The notes under the pieces are model-generated. The model had not been told where the DNA came from. It ran no database searches and saw only the letters and a list, made by a program, of their open reading frames with translations. DNA of 64,000 bases from the NCBI RefSeq assembly GCF_007954365.1, contig NZ_VOLO01000001.1:930001-994000 (forward strand), in the 5' to 3' direction. The position numbers and the translations under genes were made by a program. The stretch comes from Frigoribacterium sp. ACAM 257. Its GTDB lineage: Bacteria; Actinomycetota; Actinomycetes; Actinomycetales; Microbacteriaceae. Position 1 is the stretch's first letter, and the number at the start of each line of letters is the position of its first letter. This document shows, in pieces, positions 35,908 to 46,069 of the stretch.

Positions 35908-38580
35908 ATGCAGACCGCCGAGATCCGCCGCCGTTGGCTCGACTACTTCGGGGAGCGCGGGCACACCGTCGTCCCGTCCGCCTCGCTGGTCAGCGACGAC
36001 CCGTCGTTGCTCTTCACCGTGGCCGGCATGGTGCCGTTCATCCCGTACCTCACCGGTCTCGTGCCGACGCCGTACGCGCGGGCGACCAGCGTGCAGAAGT
36101 GCATCCGCACCAACGACATCGAAGAGGTCGGCAAGACGCCGAGGCACGGCACGTTCTTCCAGATGAACGGCAACTTCTCGTTCGGCGACTACTTCAAGGA
36201 GGAGGCGATCGGCTACGCCTGGGAGCTGCTGACCTCGAGCGAGGCCGACGGCGGCCTCGCGTTCTCGCCCGACGACCTCTGGGTGACGGTCTACGAGCAG
36301 GACGACGAGGCGATCGCCCTCTGGAAGAAGGTGGCCGGCCTCCCCGACGAGCGCATCCAGCGACTCGGCAAGGACACCAACTACTGGCACACCGGCCAGC
36401 CCGGACCTGCAGGTCCGTGCTCCGAGATCTTCTTCGACCGGGGCCCGGCCTACGGCGCCGACGGCGGCCCGGCGACGGACGACGACCGCTACGTCGAGAT
36501 CTGGAACCTCGTGTTCATGCAGTACCAGATCGAGAACGTCCGGTCGAAGGTCGACTTCGACATCGTCCGCGAGCTGCCGAACAAGAACATCGACACCGGC
36601 ATGGGCCTCGAGCGCGTCGCCTTCCTCAAGCAGGGCGTCGACAACATGTACGAGATCGACCAGGTCCGTCCCGTCCTCGACGCCGCTGCCGAGCTGTCCG
36701 GTCGTCGCTACGGCGCGGTCCACGACGACGACGTCCGCATGCGCGTCATCGCCGACCACGTGCGCAGTGCGCTCATGCTCATGAGCGACGGCGTCCGGCC
36801 GTCGAACGAGGGCCGCGGCTACATCCTCCGGCGCCTGCTGCGACGCTCCGTCCGCTCGATGCGCCTCCTGGGCGTCGAGGGCACGACCTTCCCGGTCCTG
36901 TTCGCGGCGTCCCGCGACGCGATGAAGTCGGCCTACCCCGAGGTCGAGCGCGACTGGGACAGGATCTCGGGCCTCGCCTTCGCCGAGGAGGAGACGTTCC
37001 TCCGCACCCTGGCGGCGGGCACGAGCATCCTCGACATCGCCGTCGACGACACCAAGAAGGAGGCGGCGCCCGGCACCTCCCCCCGGCTCGCCGGGGACAC
37101 GGCCTTCCTGCTGCACGACACCTTCGGGTTCCCGATCGACCTCACCCTCGAGATCGCCGAGGAGGGCGGGCTCACGGTCGATCGCGATGCGTTCGACCGG
37201 CTGATGAGCGAGCAGCGCGCCCGCGCCAAGGCCGACGCCAAGTCGCGCAAGGTGGCCCTCGCCGACCTGAGCGTCTACAGCGCGTTCCGCGCGCAGGGCG
37301 AGACGGTGTTCACGGGCTACGACGTGCTCGACACCGAGACGCGCGTGCTCGGCCTGATCGTCGACGGCGCGAGCGTCGACCGTGCCGTGGCGGGCGACAT
37401 CGCCGAGGTGATCCTCGCCGAGACTTCCCTGTACGCCGAGTCGGGCGGCCAGGAGGCCGACGCCGGCAGCATCGTCGGCACGGGCTTCGACCTCGAGGTC
37501 CTCGACGTGCAGAAGCCGGTCAAGGGCCTGGTCAGCCACCGTGTGCAGGTGCGATCGGGCGAGGTCGGGGTCGGGGACGCGGCGACCAGCGTCGTCGACC
37601 CTGCCTACCGCCGTGGTGCCACGCAGGCGCACTCTGCGACCCACCTCGTGCACGCTGCGCTCCGGGAGGTGCTCGGCCCGGAGGCTCACCAGGCCGGCTC
37701 GTACAACAAGGCCGGCTACCTCCGCCTCGACTTCAACTGGAGCCAGGCGCTCAGCCCGGCCACCCGCAGCGAGGTCGAGGAGGTCGCGAACGCGGCCGTG
37801 CGCGACGACCTCGCGGTCACGACCCGCGTGCTGCCCCTCGACGAGGCCCGCTCGCTCGGCGCGATGGCGCTCTTCGGCGAGAAGTACGGCGAGACGGTCC
37901 GCATGGTCGACATCGGCGGCCCGTGGTCGCGCGAGCTCTGCGCCGGCACCCACGTCGCGACGAGCGCGCAGATCGGTCTGATCAACCTCGTCAGCGAGAC
38001 CTCGGTCGGCTCGACGAACCGCCGGGTCGAGTCGCTCGTCGGCCTCGACGCCTTCCGTGACTTCGCCGCCGAGCGGGCCATCGTCTCCCAGCTGACGTCC
38101 TCGCTCCGCACGCCGCGCGAGCAGCTCCCCGAGCGGATCGGCGACCTCGTGTCGAGCCTGCGCGCGGCGGAGAAGAAGATCGCCGAGTTCGAGTCGGCGC
38201 AGCTGTCGCTGCGCGTTCCCGCGCTCGTCGAGCAGGCGTCGCCGGTCGGGTCCCTCACCGTCGTCGCCGAGTCCGTGGGCACGGTCAAGACGACCGACGA
38301 GCTGCGTTCGCTCGTCCTGTCGGTGCGCGAGCGCCTCGGCAGCGACTCGGCCTCGGTGGTGGCACTCGCCGCCGACGTGGCGGGCAAGCCCGCCGTGATC
38401 GTGGCGACCACGGCGTCCGCCCGGTCGGCGGGCGTCAAGGCGGGCCAGCTCGCCCGCACGGCGGCGGGGATCCTCGGCGGCGGGGGCGGCGGCAAGGACG
38501 ACCTGGCCCAGGGCGGCGGATCCGACGTCGCAGCGATCGGCACGGCGCTCACGGGCATCGTCGCCGCGCTGGGGTCCTGA
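35908..38580 (+). CDS. alaS: Alanyl-tRNA synthetase
   Basis: ATG at 35908 after AGGAG gives 890 residues. The class II core begins TAEIRRRWLDYFGERGH and has VQKCIRTNDIEEVGKT; the tRNA-recognition domain follows. The editing domain has HSATHLVHAAL and CAGTHVATSAQIG, whose His/Cys residues bind zinc. A C-terminal DHHA1 domain is Gly/Ala-rich (ILGGGGGGKDD). It charges tRNA-Ala and removes mis-attached Ser or Gly. It is followed by ruvX and mltG, the conserved actinobacterial order. Confidence 0.97.
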   Translation: MQTAEIRRRWLDYFGERGHTVVPSASLVSDDPSLLFTVAGMVPFIPYLTGLVPTPYARATSVQKCIRTNDIEEVGKTPRHGTFFQMNGNFSFGDYFKEEAIGYAWELLTSSEADGGLAFSPDDLWVTVYEQDDEAIALWKKVAGLPDERIQRLGKDTNYWHTGQPGPAGPCSEIFFDRGPAYGADGGPATDDDRYVEIWNLVFMQYQIENVRSKVDFDIVRELPNKNIDTGMGLERVAFLKQGVDNMYEIDQVRPVLDAAAELSGRRYGAVHDDDVRMRVIADHVRSALMLMSDGVRPSNEGRGYILRRLLRRSVRSMRLLGVEGTTFPVLFAASRDAMKSAYPEVERDWDRISGLAFAEEETFLRTLAAGTSILDIAVDDTKKEAAPGTSPRLAGDTAFLLHDTFGFPIDLTLEIAEEGGLTVDRDAFDRLMSEQRARAKADAKSRKVALADLSVYSAFRAQGETVFTGYDVLDTETRVLGLIVDGASVDRAVAGDIAEVILAETSLYAESGGQEADAGSIVGTGFDLEVLDVQKPVKGLVSHRVQVRSGEVGVGDAATSVVDPAYRRGATQAHSATHLVHAALREVLGPEAHQAGSYNKAGYLRLDFNWSQALSPATRSEVEEVANAAVRDDLAVTTRVLPLDEARSLGAMALFGEKYGETVRMVDIGGPWSRELCAGTHVATSAQIGLINLVSETSVGSTNRRVESLVGLDAFRDFAAERAIVSQLTSSLRTPREQLPERIGDLVSSLRAAEKKIAEFESAQLSLRVPALVEQASPVGSLTVVAESVGTVKTTDELRSLVLSVRERLGSDSASVVALAADVAGKPAVIVATTASARSAGVKAGQLARTAAGILGGGGGGKDDLAQGGGSDVAAIGTALTGIVAALGS

Positions 38581-38587
38581 GCACCGC

Positions 38588-39097
38588 ATGAGGACGGGCG
38601 TGCGCCTCGGCGTCGACGTGGGCAGGGCCCGCATCGGGGTCGCCAGGACCGATCCGTCCGGGATGATCGCGACGCCCGTCGAGACGGTGCCGCGCGCGGC
38701 GTCCGGATCGGCGGACGTCGACGCGATCCTGGGCCACGTGGCCGAGCTCGACGCCGTGGAGGTGGTGGTCGGCCTCCCGCTCTCGCTGTCCGGGGCCGAC
38801 ACCCTGTCCACCGGCGACGCGCGGGAGTTCGCCGCCGCCATCGCAGCCCGGTGTCCGGTGCCCGTGCGCCTGGTCGACGAGAGACTGTCGACGGTGAGCG
38901 CACAGACTGCACTTCGCGCCTCCGGGCGCAAGGGCAAGAGACAACGATCCGTCATCGATCAAGTCGCCGCTGTTATCATCGTCCAGCACGCGCTCGAGCT
39001 GGAGCGGTCGAGCGGTCTCCCGCCCGGCCACCTGGTGAGCGCCCCGGTCGCCGACGGCGGCGCCGGAGACCGACCCGACACCGACGAGAGACGATGA
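38588..39097 (+). CDS. ruvX: RuvX/YqgF family RNase H-fold nuclease
   Basis: ATG at 38588 gives 169 residues. The family motifs are LGVDVGRARIGVARTD, VVVGLPLSLSG and LVDERLSTVSA, followed by a conserved Asp in SVIDQVAA. It is a predicted Holliday-junction-resolvase-like enzyme that in other bacteria matures 16S rRNA. The C-terminal 30 residues are a non-conserved tail. It lies between alaS and mltG, with gaps of 7 and 3 bases. Confidence 0.92.
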   Translation: MRTGVRLGVDVGRARIGVARTDPSGMIATPVETVPRAASGSADVDAILGHVAELDAVEVVVGLPLSLSGADTLSTGDAREFAAAIAARCPVPVRLVDERLSTVSAQTALRASGRKGKRQRSVIDQVAAVIIVQHALELERSSGLPPGHLVSAPVADGGAGDRPDTDERR

Positions 39098-39100
39098 CGC

Positions 39101-40348
39101 GTGGCCGACGATCCGAACTGGGACGACATCTTCGCCTCCCAGCCCCCCACCGAGCCGAAGGGCGACGCCGGTCGCCCTCCCGCCGCCGCTCCGACGTCTC
39201 GCCGGGCCACCCGCGAGCAGGAGAAGGCGCCGCGTCGCTCTGAGCGTCGAGCGAGCCGGGACGACGGCGGCCCCCGGCCCCGTCGGAGCCGCAAGGGCGG
39301 CGTCGTCCTCCTCGTCATCGCCCTCGTCGTCGTGGGCGGCGGGACCGCCGGCGTCGTCGCCGCGTGGGGCGCGGTCGCGCCGCTCGTCGCCAAGCTGAGC
39401 GGGAACGACGCGCCGGAGGACTACCCGGGCGCGGGGAACGGGACCGAGGTCTCGTTCGCGATCACGAGCGGCGAGAACGGCTCGGACATCGCCACCAACC
39501 TCTTCGACAGCGGAGTGACCGCCAGCTTCGAGTCCGTCTACTCGATGCTCGTCGCGGACACGACCCTCACCTTCCAGCCCGGCACCTACACGCTGCAGCA
39601 GGAGATGAGCGCCACGTCGGCGGTCACCGCCCTGCAGGACAGCGCCAACCGGGTCACCGACAAGCTCGTGATCCCCGAGGGCACCGCCGCCGTCGACGTC
39701 TACAGCCTCATCTCGTCGGCGACCGAGATCCCCGAGGCCGACGTCCAGGCCGCGGCCGCCGACGTGGCGTCCTTCGGCCTCCCTGCCGAGGCCACCTCGC
39801 TCGAGGGCTGGCTGTTCCCCGCGACGTACGAGCTCGACCCCGGGCTCGACGCGCACGGCTACCTGCAGCTCCTGGTCGACACGATGAAGCAGCGTCTGGT
39901 CGACGCCGGCGTGGCACCTGCCGACCAGCAGCACGTCATCGTCTTCGCCTCGCTGATCCAGCGCGAGGCCGGCCTCGCCGACGACTACCCGAAGGTCGCG
40001 CGGGTCTTCCAGAACCGCCTCGACGACGGCATGCTCCTCCAGTCCGACGCCACCGTCGCCTACGGCACGGGCAACACGCACCGGGTCACGACGACCGACG
40101 AGGAGCGAGGCGACGAGTCCAACCCCTACAACACGTACCAGCACGTCGGCCTGCCGGTGGGGCCGATCTCCAACCCGGGCGACCTCGCCATCAACGCGGC
40201 GATCGCCCCGGCGGACGGCACGTGGCTCTACTTCGTGACCACCAACCTCGACACGGGAGAAACGACGTTCTCCACCACGCTCGCCGAGCACGAAGCCGCC
40301 GTGAAGGTGTGGCAGGCATGGATGCGGGAGCACCCCGAGTACCAGTGA
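39101..40348 (+). CDS. mltG: Endolytic transglycosylase MltG
   Basis: GTG at 39101 gives 415 residues. A 65-residue Pro/Arg/Asp-rich cytoplasmic N-terminus precedes a membrane helix at about 67-90. The extracellular part has a LysM-like region (VIPEGTAAVDVYSLI) and the YceG catalytic domain with LEGWLFPATYEL, the predicted catalytic Glu in FASLIQREAG near residue 289, and NPYNTYQHVGLPVGPISNPG. It would cut nascent peptidoglycan strands. aroK starts within its stop codon. In Mycobacterium aroE follows mltG, but here it does not. Confidence 0.94.
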   Translation: MADDPNWDDIFASQPPTEPKGDAGRPPAAAPTSRRATREQEKAPRRSERRASRDDGGPRPRRSRKGGVVLLVIALVVVGGGTAGVVAAWGAVAPLVAKLSGNDAPEDYPGAGNGTEVSFAITSGENGSDIATNLFDSGVTASFESVYSMLVADTTLTFQPGTYTLQQEMSATSAVTALQDSANRVTDKLVIPEGTAAVDVYSLISSATEIPEADVQAAAADVASFGLPAEATSLEGWLFPATYELDPGLDAHGYLQLLVDTMKQRLVDAGVAPADQQHVIVFASLIQREAGLADDYPKVARVFQNRLDDGMLLQSDATVAYGTGNTHRVTTTDEERGDESNPYNTYQHVGLPVGPISNPGDLAINAAIAPADGTWLYFVTTNLDTGETTFSTTLAEHEAAVKVWQAWMREHPEYQ

Positions 40349-40941
40349 CCGCCTCGACCGACACGACCGCCGGACGCCCGGCCGCGCTCGATCGCCCCGT
40401 GGCGATGATCGGCGCGATGGGCGCGGGCAAGTCCAGCATCGGCAAGAAGCTCTCCCGCCGCCTCGGCGTGGGGTTCCTCGACACCGACCGCCTGCTCGTG
40501 CAGCGGCACGGCCCCGTGGCCGAGATATTCGCCCGAGACGGAGAGCCGCGCTTCCGGGAGCTCGAGCGCGAGGTCGTCGCCGAGGCGCTCGCGTCGACCG
40601 GCGTCGTCTCGCTCGGAGGAGGCGCGGTGCTCGACCCGCTCACCCGGGAGCGCCTCCGGGGCGCCTCGGTCGTGCTCCTCACCGTGACGCCCGAAGCCGT
40701 GGCGGCTCGGCTCGAGGGCTCCAGCCGCCCCCTGCTGGCCCAGGGCGGCATGGACGCCTGGCGGGCCATCGCCCTCGAGAGGGAGCCCGTCTACCGCAAC
40801 CTCGCCGACCTCGTCGTCGACACGTCCCGCCGCCCCGTGTCCCACGTCGTCGACGACGTGGTGGCCTGGCTCGCGGGTGCCGCCCCCGCCGCCGCCGCGG
40901 CACCCACCGATCTCCGCCACCGACAGGAAGACGACGCATGA
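40345..40941 (+). CDS. aroK: Shikimate kinase
   Basis: GTG at 40345 overlaps the mltG stop and gives 198 residues. P-loop [11 protein letters not shown] is near residue 24, followed by [28 protein letters not shown]-type substrate contacts and SLGGGAVLD. The lid region carries GSSRPLL. It phosphorylates shikimate in aromatic amino-acid synthesis. The C-terminal 25 residues are Ala/Pro-rich. It overlaps aroB by four bases. Confidence 0.94.
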   Translation: MTASTDTTAGRPAALDRPVAMIGAMGAGKSSIGKKLSRRLGVGFLDTDRLLVQRHGPVAEIFARDGEPRFRELEREVVAEALASTGVVSLGGGAVLDPLTRERLRGASVVLLTVTPEAVAARLEGSSRPLLAQGGMDAWRAIALEREPVYRNLADLVVDTSRRPVSHVVDDVVAWLAGAAPAAAAAPTDLRHRQEDDA

Positions 40942-42029
40942 CCGACGAGACGACCGACGTCACCACCATCCGCGTCGAGGGCGACGCGCCCTACGACGTC
41001 CTCGTGGGGCACGGGGTGCGCGCCCGCATCCCCGAGCTGCTCGGCCCTCAGACGAAGAAGGTCCTGATCGTCCACGCGCCGACGCTCGGGCGCAAAGCGA
41101 ACGAGCTCCGCGACGCCCTGGTCGAGGCCGGCCTCGAGGCCCTCATCGCCGAGGTGCCCGACTCCGAGGACGCCAAGCGGGTCGAGGTCGCGGCCTTCTG
41201 CTGGCAGGTGCTCGGCCAGGCCGACTTCACCCGGACCGACGCGGTGATCGGCCTCGGCGGGGGAGCCGTGACCGACCTGGCCGGCTTCGTCGCGGCGACG
41301 TGGCTCCGCGGGGTGCAGCTCGTCCAGGTGCCGACGACCGTGCTCGGCATGGTCGACGCGAGCGTCGGCGGCAAGACGGGCATCAACACGGCCGAGGGCA
41401 AGAACCTCGTGGGCGCGTTCTGGGCCCCGACGGCCGTGGTGGCCGACCTCGACATGCTCGACACGCTGAGCCGCAACGAGATCCTCGCCGGCTTCGCCGA
41501 GGTGGTGAAGGTCGGCTTCATCGCCGAGCCCGAGATCCTCGACATCGTCGAGGCCGACGTCGACCGTGCCGTCGACCCGACGACCCCCGAGTTCCGACGG
41601 GTCGTCGAGCTGTCGATCGCCCTCAAGGCGCGGGTCGTCGGGCAGGACTTCACCGAGCAGGGCCTCCGGGAGATCCTCAACTACGGGCACACGCTCGGCC
41701 ACGCCGTCGAGCACGCCGAGCGCTACCAGTGGCGGCACGGTGCCGCGGTGTCGGTCGGGATGGTCTTCGCCGCCGAGCTCGGACGACTGACCGGGCGACT
41801 GTCGGACGACGCCGTCGACCGCCACCGGCGCATCCTCGAGTCGCTGACCCTGCCGACGAGCTACCCGCTCGGCCGCTGGAACACGCTGCTCGCGACGATG
41901 CAGCGAGACAAGAAGGCCCGCGCCGGCATGCTCCGCTTCATCGTGCTCGACGAGATCGGCAAGCCGACGATCGTCACCGGCCCCGACTCGAGCCTGCTCT
42001 TCGCGGCGTACCAGGAGATCGGCTCCTGA
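40938..42029 (+). CDS. aroB: 3-Dehydroquinate synthase
   Basis: ATG at 40938 gives 363 residues. NAD-binding [21 protein letters not shown], the active-site segment [21 protein letters not shown], the zinc ligands in [14 protein letters not shown] and [13 protein letters not shown] are all present. It makes the first carbocycle of the shikimate pathway. It is cotranscribed with aroK; aroE and aroC are absent from this cluster. Confidence 0.96.
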   Translation: MTDETTDVTTIRVEGDAPYDVLVGHGVRARIPELLGPQTKKVLIVHAPTLGRKANELRDALVEAGLEALIAEVPDSEDAKRVEVAAFCWQVLGQADFTRTDAVIGLGGGAVTDLAGFVAATWLRGVQLVQVPTTVLGMVDASVGGKTGINTAEGKNLVGAFWAPTAVVADLDMLDTLSRNEILAGFAEVVKVGFIAEPEILDIVEADVDRAVDPTTPEFRRVVELSIALKARVVGQDFTEQGLREILNYGHTLGHAVEHAERYQWRHGAAVSVGMVFAAELGRLTGRLSDDAVDRHRRILESLTLPTSYPLGRWNTLLATMQRDKKARAGMLRFIVLDEIGKPTIVTGPDSSLLFAAYQEIGS

Positions 42030-42048
42030 GGGCTCGCGGCCCGTCCGC

Positions 42049-42054
42049 TACACT
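42049..42054 (+). promoter_or_regulatory. Possible -10 of efp
   Basis: TACACT lies 55 bases upstream of the efp ATG, after the aroB stop. No typical Shine-Dalgarno precedes the ATG. Confidence 0.35.
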
Positions 42055-42109
42055 CGAACCCGGCCAGATCCGGCCCCACCCACCTCACTCCCGATCGGAC
42101 CTCGCACGC

Positions 42110-42673
42110 ATGGCGACCACCAACGACATCAAGAACGGCGCCGTCCTCGACCTGGACGGCCAGCTCTGGAACGTGATCGAGTTCCAGCACGTGAAGCCGG
42201 GCAAGGGCGGCGCCTTCGTCCGCACCAAGATGAAGAACGTGCGCTCGGGCAAGGTCGTCGACAAGACCTTCAACGCCGGCACCAAGATCGAGTTCGCCAA
42301 CGTCGACCGCCGCGAGTACACGTACCTCTACGCCGAGGCCGACGGCTACGTCTTCATGGACACCACGGACTACGACCAGATCAACGTGCCCGCCACCATC
42401 GTCGGCGACGCGAAGAACTTCATGCTCGAGAACCAGAACGTCCAGATGGCGCTGCACGACGGCAACCCGCTCTACATCGAGCTGCCCGCCTCCGTCGTCC
42501 TCGAGGTCACTTACACCGAGCCCGGCCTGCAGGGCGACCGCTCCACCGGCGGCACGAAGGCGGCCACCGTCGAGACCGGCTACGAGATCCAGGTCCCGCT
42601 GTTCCTCGAGACCGGCACCAAGGTCAAGGTCGACACGCGCGACGGCGGCTACCTCGGCCGCGTCAACGAGTAG
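42110..42673 (+). CDS. efp: Translation elongation factor P
   Basis: ATG at 42110 gives 187 residues, the standard EF-P length. The KOW-like domain I has the loop [14 protein letters not shown] with Lys-32 at the functional tip. Domains II and III follow with [17 protein letters not shown]-type and [20 protein letters not shown] segments. It relieves ribosome stalling at polyproline. The protein is identified by the full set of conserved blocks. nusB follows after 18 bases. Confidence 0.96.
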   Translation: MATTNDIKNGAVLDLDGQLWNVIEFQHVKPGKGGAFVRTKMKNVRSGKVVDKTFNAGTKIEFANVDRREYTYLYAEADGYVFMDTTDYDQINVPATIVGDAKNFMLENQNVQMALHDGNPLYIELPASVVLEVTYTEPGLQGDRSTGGTKAATVETGYEIQVPLFLETGTKVKVDTRDGGYLGRVNE

Positions 42674-42691
42674 TCGGCGGCCACCCGCACA

Positions 42692-43102
42692 GTGAGCGCA
42701 CGCACCAAGGCGCGGAAGCGCGCCCTCGACGTCCTGTACGTCGCCGACATCCGCCAGATCAGCATGACCGACGCCCTGGCCGCCGAGACGGCACGGGCCC
42801 GTCAGGAGCCAGAGCGGAACTCCAGCTGGGGCTACGCCCGCGACCTCGTCCAGGGCGTCATCGACCACCAGGGCGAGATCGACGAGCTGATCGAGACGTA
42901 CGCCCAGGGCTGGACGATGGCCCGCATGCCGACGCTCGACCGGGGCATCCTCCGGATCGGCGTATTCGAGCTGCTGCACAACGACGAGGTCCCCGACCAC
43001 GTGGCGATCAGCGAGGCGGTCGAGTTGGCCCAGTCGCTCAGCACGGACGACTCGGCTCCCTTCGTGAACGGGTTGCTCGGGCGCATCGCCACGAGCGGCT
43101 AG
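42692..43102 (+). CDS. nusB: Transcription antitermination protein NusB
   Basis: GTG at 42692 gives 136 residues. The all-helical fold is recognised by the N-terminal ARTKARKRALDVLYVAD Arg-rich segment, DLVQGVIDHQGEIDELIE and the conserved MPTLDRGILRIGVFELL, then FVNGLLGRIA. With NusE (S10) it binds boxA RNA in rRNA antitermination. It precedes the pyr operon and its stop overlaps a possible -10 for that operon. Confidence 0.94.
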   Translation: MSARTKARKRALDVLYVADIRQISMTDALAAETARARQEPERNSSWGYARDLVQGVIDHQGEIDELIETYAQGWTMARMPTLDRGILRIGVFELLHNDEVPDHVAISEAVELAQSLSTDDSAPFVNGLLGRIATSG

Positions 43103-43105
43103 GCT
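43100..43105 (+). promoter_or_regulatory. Possible -10 of pyr operon
   Basis: TAGGCT starts in the nusB stop codon, 101 bases before the pyrR start. Transcription from it would include the whole PyrR-binding leader. Confidence 0.35.
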
Positions 43106-43173
43106 CGGTGCCGGCCACGGGCACCCTCGACGGGGGCGACGGAGCCGGCACCACCACCACCGACGTCCTTTAA

Positions 43174-43206
43174 GTTCCGTCCCGAGAGGCGGGGAAGGAG
43201 GTCCGA
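43174..43206 (+). promoter_or_regulatory. PyrR-binding RNA element controlling translation of pyrR
   Basis: The segment GTCCCGAGAGGC (43179-43190) fits the PyrR-binding consensus UCCNGNGAGGY and forms a small stem-loop with the flanking CCG/CGG bases. The AAGGAGGT ribosome site (43195-43202) lies immediately downstream, so PyrR bound with UMP or UTP should block translation of pyrR. This is the translational type described for Mycobacterium rather than the terminator-based type of Bacillus; no terminator stem is seen here. Confidence 0.75.
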
Positions 43207-43749
43207 TTGAGCACACGCACCGTGCTGAGTCAGGCTGACATCACGCGCGCCCTGACGCGCATCTCCCACGAGGTCCTCGAGTCGAACCGGGGACCCGACG
43301 GCCTCGTCGTGCTGGGCATCCCCACGCGAGGCGTCGTCCTCGCCGAGCGGATCGGCGCCCAGCTCTCGTCGATCTCCGGCGTCGCCGTCCCGACAGGCTC
43401 CGTCGACGTGACCATGTACCGCGACGACCTGCGCCGCAACCCGACGCGGGCGAGCCAGCCCACCCGGCTGCCCGACGGCGGCATCGACGGCGCGACCGTG
43501 GTGCTCGTCGACGACGTCCTCTACTCGGGGCGCACGATCCGCGCCGCGCTCGACGCGCTCAGCGCGCTCGGTCGTCCGAAGGCCGTCCGCCTCGCCGTCC
43601 TGGTCGACAGGGGCCACCGCGAGCTGCCGATCCGGGCCGACTTCGTGGGCAAGAACCTGCCGACGTCCGCGGCCGAGCGCATCTTCGTGCGCCTGCACGG
43701 CGTCGACGACGACGAGCTCGTCGCCATCGAGGGCGGTGAGGGGTCGTGA
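43207..43749 (+). CDS. pyrR: Bifunctional pyr operon regulator/uracil phosphoribosyltransferase
   Basis: The start is TTG at 43207, five bases after AAGGAGGT, giving 180 residues. The PRPP-binding motif [19 protein letters not shown] and the PyrR-specific [14 protein letters not shown] and [18 protein letters not shown] are visible. It binds the leader element overlapping its own ribosome site and can also convert uracil to UMP. It is the first gene of the pyrimidine operon, with a GTGA overlap with pyrB. Confidence 0.96.
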   Translation: MSTRTVLSQADITRALTRISHEVLESNRGPDGLVVLGIPTRGVVLAERIGAQLSSISGVAVPTGSVDVTMYRDDLRRNPTRASQPTRLPDGGIDGATVVLVDDVLYSGRTIRAALDALSALGRPKAVRLAVLVDRGHRELPIRADFVGKNLPTSAAERIFVRLHGVDDDELVAIEGGEGS

Positions 43750-44702
43750 AGCACCTCCTGAGCACGGCCGACCTGAGCCGCGACGACGCCCTGCGGATCC
43801 TCGACGTGGCGGAGGACATGGCCGACGTCTCGACCCGGCAGGTCAAGAAGCTGCCGACCCTGCGCGGCACGACCGTCGTGAACCTCTTCTACGAGGACAG
43901 CACCCGCACCCGCATCTCGTTCGAGGCGGCGGCCAAGCGACTCAGCGCCGACGTCATCAACTTCGCGGCCAAGGGGTCGAGCGTCTCGAAGGGCGAGTCC
44001 CTCAAGGACACGGCCCAGACGCTCGCCGCCATGGGCGCCGACGGCATCGTCATCCGGCACCCGGCGTCCGGCGCGCCCCGCGTCCTCGCGGACAGCGGCT
44101 GGGTCGACGCCGGGATCGTCAACGCGGGCGACGGCACGCACGAGCACCCGACGCAGGCCCTGCTCGACGCCTTCACGATGCGCCGTCGGGTGCACGGCGA
44201 CGCGAGCCGCGGCCGCGACCTCGACGGCCTCGAGGTGCTGATCGTCGGCGACATCCTGCACTCGCGGGTCGCGCGGTCGAACGCATGGCTGCTGCGGACC
44301 CTGGGTGCCCACGTGACGGTGGTGGCGCCTCCCACGCTGTTGCCGGTCGACGTCAGCCGCCTGGGCGTCGACGTGCACTACGACCTCGACGAGGCCATCG
44401 CCCGGGTGCAGCCCGACGTGGTCATGATGCTGCGCATCCAGCAGGAACGCATGGCCGAGGCGTTCTTCCCCAACGCCCGCGAGTACGCGCGCTCCTGGGG
44501 CCTCGGGGCGGCGCGCTTCCGGTCCCTGCCTCCCGCGGCGCTCGTCATGCACCCCGGCCCGATGAACCGCGGCCTCGAGATCGGCGACGACGCCGCAGAC
44601 TCGCCTCGCTCCACCGTGCGCGAGCAGGTCGGCAACGGCGTGGCCGTCCGGATGGCCGTGCTCTACCTCACACTCGCCGGCGACCGGGAGGACTCCCTGT
44701 GA
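43746..44702 (+). CDS. pyrB: Aspartate carbamoyltransferase catalytic subunit
   Basis: GTG at 43746 gives 318 residues. Carbamoyl-phosphate-binding STRTRISFE is near residue 56, followed by [12 protein letters not shown] and a C-terminal aspartate domain with [11 protein letters not shown]. It makes carbamoyl-aspartate. There is no regulatory pyrI gene, as expected for actinobacteria. It overlaps pyrR and pyrC by four bases each. Confidence 0.97.
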   Translation: MKHLLSTADLSRDDALRILDVAEDMADVSTRQVKKLPTLRGTTVVNLFYEDSTRTRISFEAAAKRLSADVINFAAKGSSVSKGESLKDTAQTLAAMGADGIVIRHPASGAPRVLADSGWVDAGIVNAGDGTHEHPTQALLDAFTMRRRVHGDASRGRDLDGLEVLIVGDILHSRVARSNAWLLRTLGAHVTVVAPPTLLPVDVSRLGVDVHYDLDEAIARVQPDVVMMLRIQQERMAEAFFPNAREYARSWGLGAARFRSLPPAALVMHPGPMNRGLEIGDDAADSPRSTVREQVGNGVAVRMAVLYLTLAGDREDSL

Positions 44703-46069
44703 CCACCACCCACCTGATCCGCGCCGTCGAGACCGTCGACGGCACCCGAACCGACGTCCTCGTCCGCGACGGGGTCGTCGTCGAGCTCGGCTCCGGCCTC
44801 AGCGCCGCGGGGGCCGAGGTGATCGACGCCGACGGCCTGCTCGCGCTGCCCGGCCTCGTCGACCTCCACACGCACCTCCGCGAGCCGGGCGGCGAGGGCG
44901 CCGAGACCGTCCTCACCGGGTCGCGCGCGGCTGCCGCCGGCGGCTTCACCGCGGTCAACGCCATGGCGAACTCGTCGCCGGTCGCCGACACCGCGGGCGT
45001 CGTGGAGCAGGTCCAGGCCCTGGGCGAGCGAGCGGGCTACGTCACGGTCCGGCCGATCGGCGCCGTCACCCAGGGCCTCGAGGGTCGCCGCCTCTCGGAG
45101 ATCGGCGCCATGGCCCGGTCCCGAGCGGCCGTCCGCGTCTTCTCCGACGACGGCCACTGCGTCTCCGACCCCCTGCTGATGCGTCGCGCGCTCGAGTACG
45201 TCAAGGGCTTCGGGGGAGTCGTCGCCCAGCACGCACAGGAGCCGCGCCTCACCGAGGGGGCCCAGATGAACGAGGGCGCCCTGTCGGCCGAGCTCGGCCT
45301 CGGCGGCTGGCCCGCCGTCGCGGAGGAGTCGATCATCGCCCGCGACGTCCTGCTCGCCGACCACGTCGGCGCCCGCCTGCACGTCTGCCACGTCTCGACC
45401 GCCGGCAGCGTCGAGGTCGTGCGCTGGGCCAAGGCGCGGGGCATCGACGTGACCGCCGAGGTCACGCCGCACCACCTCCTCCTCACCGAGGACCTGGTCT
45501 CGAGCTACGACTCGCGCTACAAGGTCAACCCGCCGCTCCGCCGGGCAGAAGACGTGGAGGCGCTGCGGGCGGCCCTCGCCGACGGCACGGTCGACATCGT
45601 CGCCACCGACCACGCCCCGCACACCTCGGAGGCGAAGCACTGCGAGTGGGACGCCGCCGCGAACGGCATGGTCGGCCTCGAGAGCGCCCTCTCCGTCGTG
45701 CACCGGACGATGGTCGAGACGGGCCTGATCGGCTGGGCGGACGTGGCCCGCGTGCTGTCGGTCTCCCCGGCGCGGATCGGGCAGGTCGAGGGGCACGGAC
45801 GACCGCTGGCCGTCGGGGAGCCCGCCGAGCTGACCCTCTACGATCGAGGGGTGAGCAGGACCTTCGGCACCGAGCACCTCGCGGGCCGCAGCCGCAACTC
45901 GCCCTTCCTCGGGTACACGTTGCCCGGGCAGGTCGTCGCGACGCTGCACCAGGGCTACGCCACCGTCCGTGACGGCCTCGTCGTCGACGAGCACGAGATC
46001 GCCGACCGCGCCGCTCGCGTGGCCGCGGCGGCCGTGCTGGCCGCCCCCGAGCCTGCAGGTGCTCCGTGA
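44699..46069 (+). CDS. pyrC: Dihydroorotase
   Basis: GTG at 44699 overlaps the pyrB stop, giving 456 residues, a type I dihydroorotase. Metal ligands are in [17 protein letters not shown] near residue 62, [12 protein letters not shown] and the [15 protein letters not shown] loop. It closes carbamoyl-aspartate to dihydroorotate. It overlaps the next membrane-protein gene by four bases. Confidence 0.95.
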   Translation: MTTTHLIRAVETVDGTRTDVLVRDGVVVELGSGLSAAGAEVIDADGLLALPGLVDLHTHLREPGGEGAETVLTGSRAAAAGGFTAVNAMANSSPVADTAGVVEQVQALGERAGYVTVRPIGAVTQGLEGRRLSEIGAMARSRAAVRVFSDDGHCVSDPLLMRRALEYVKGFGGVVAQHAQEPRLTEGAQMNEGALSAELGLGGWPAVAEESIIARDVLLADHVGARLHVCHVSTAGSVEVVRWAKARGIDVTAEVTPHHLLLTEDLVSSYDSRYKVNPPLRRAEDVEALRAALADGTVDIVATDHAPHTSEAKHCEWDAAANGMVGLESALSVVHRTMVETGLIGWADVARVLSVSPARIGQVEGHGRPLAVGEPAELTLYDRGVSRTFGTEHLAGRSRNSPFLGYTLPGQVVATLHQGYATVRDGLVVDEHEIADRAARVAAAAVLAAPEPAGAP

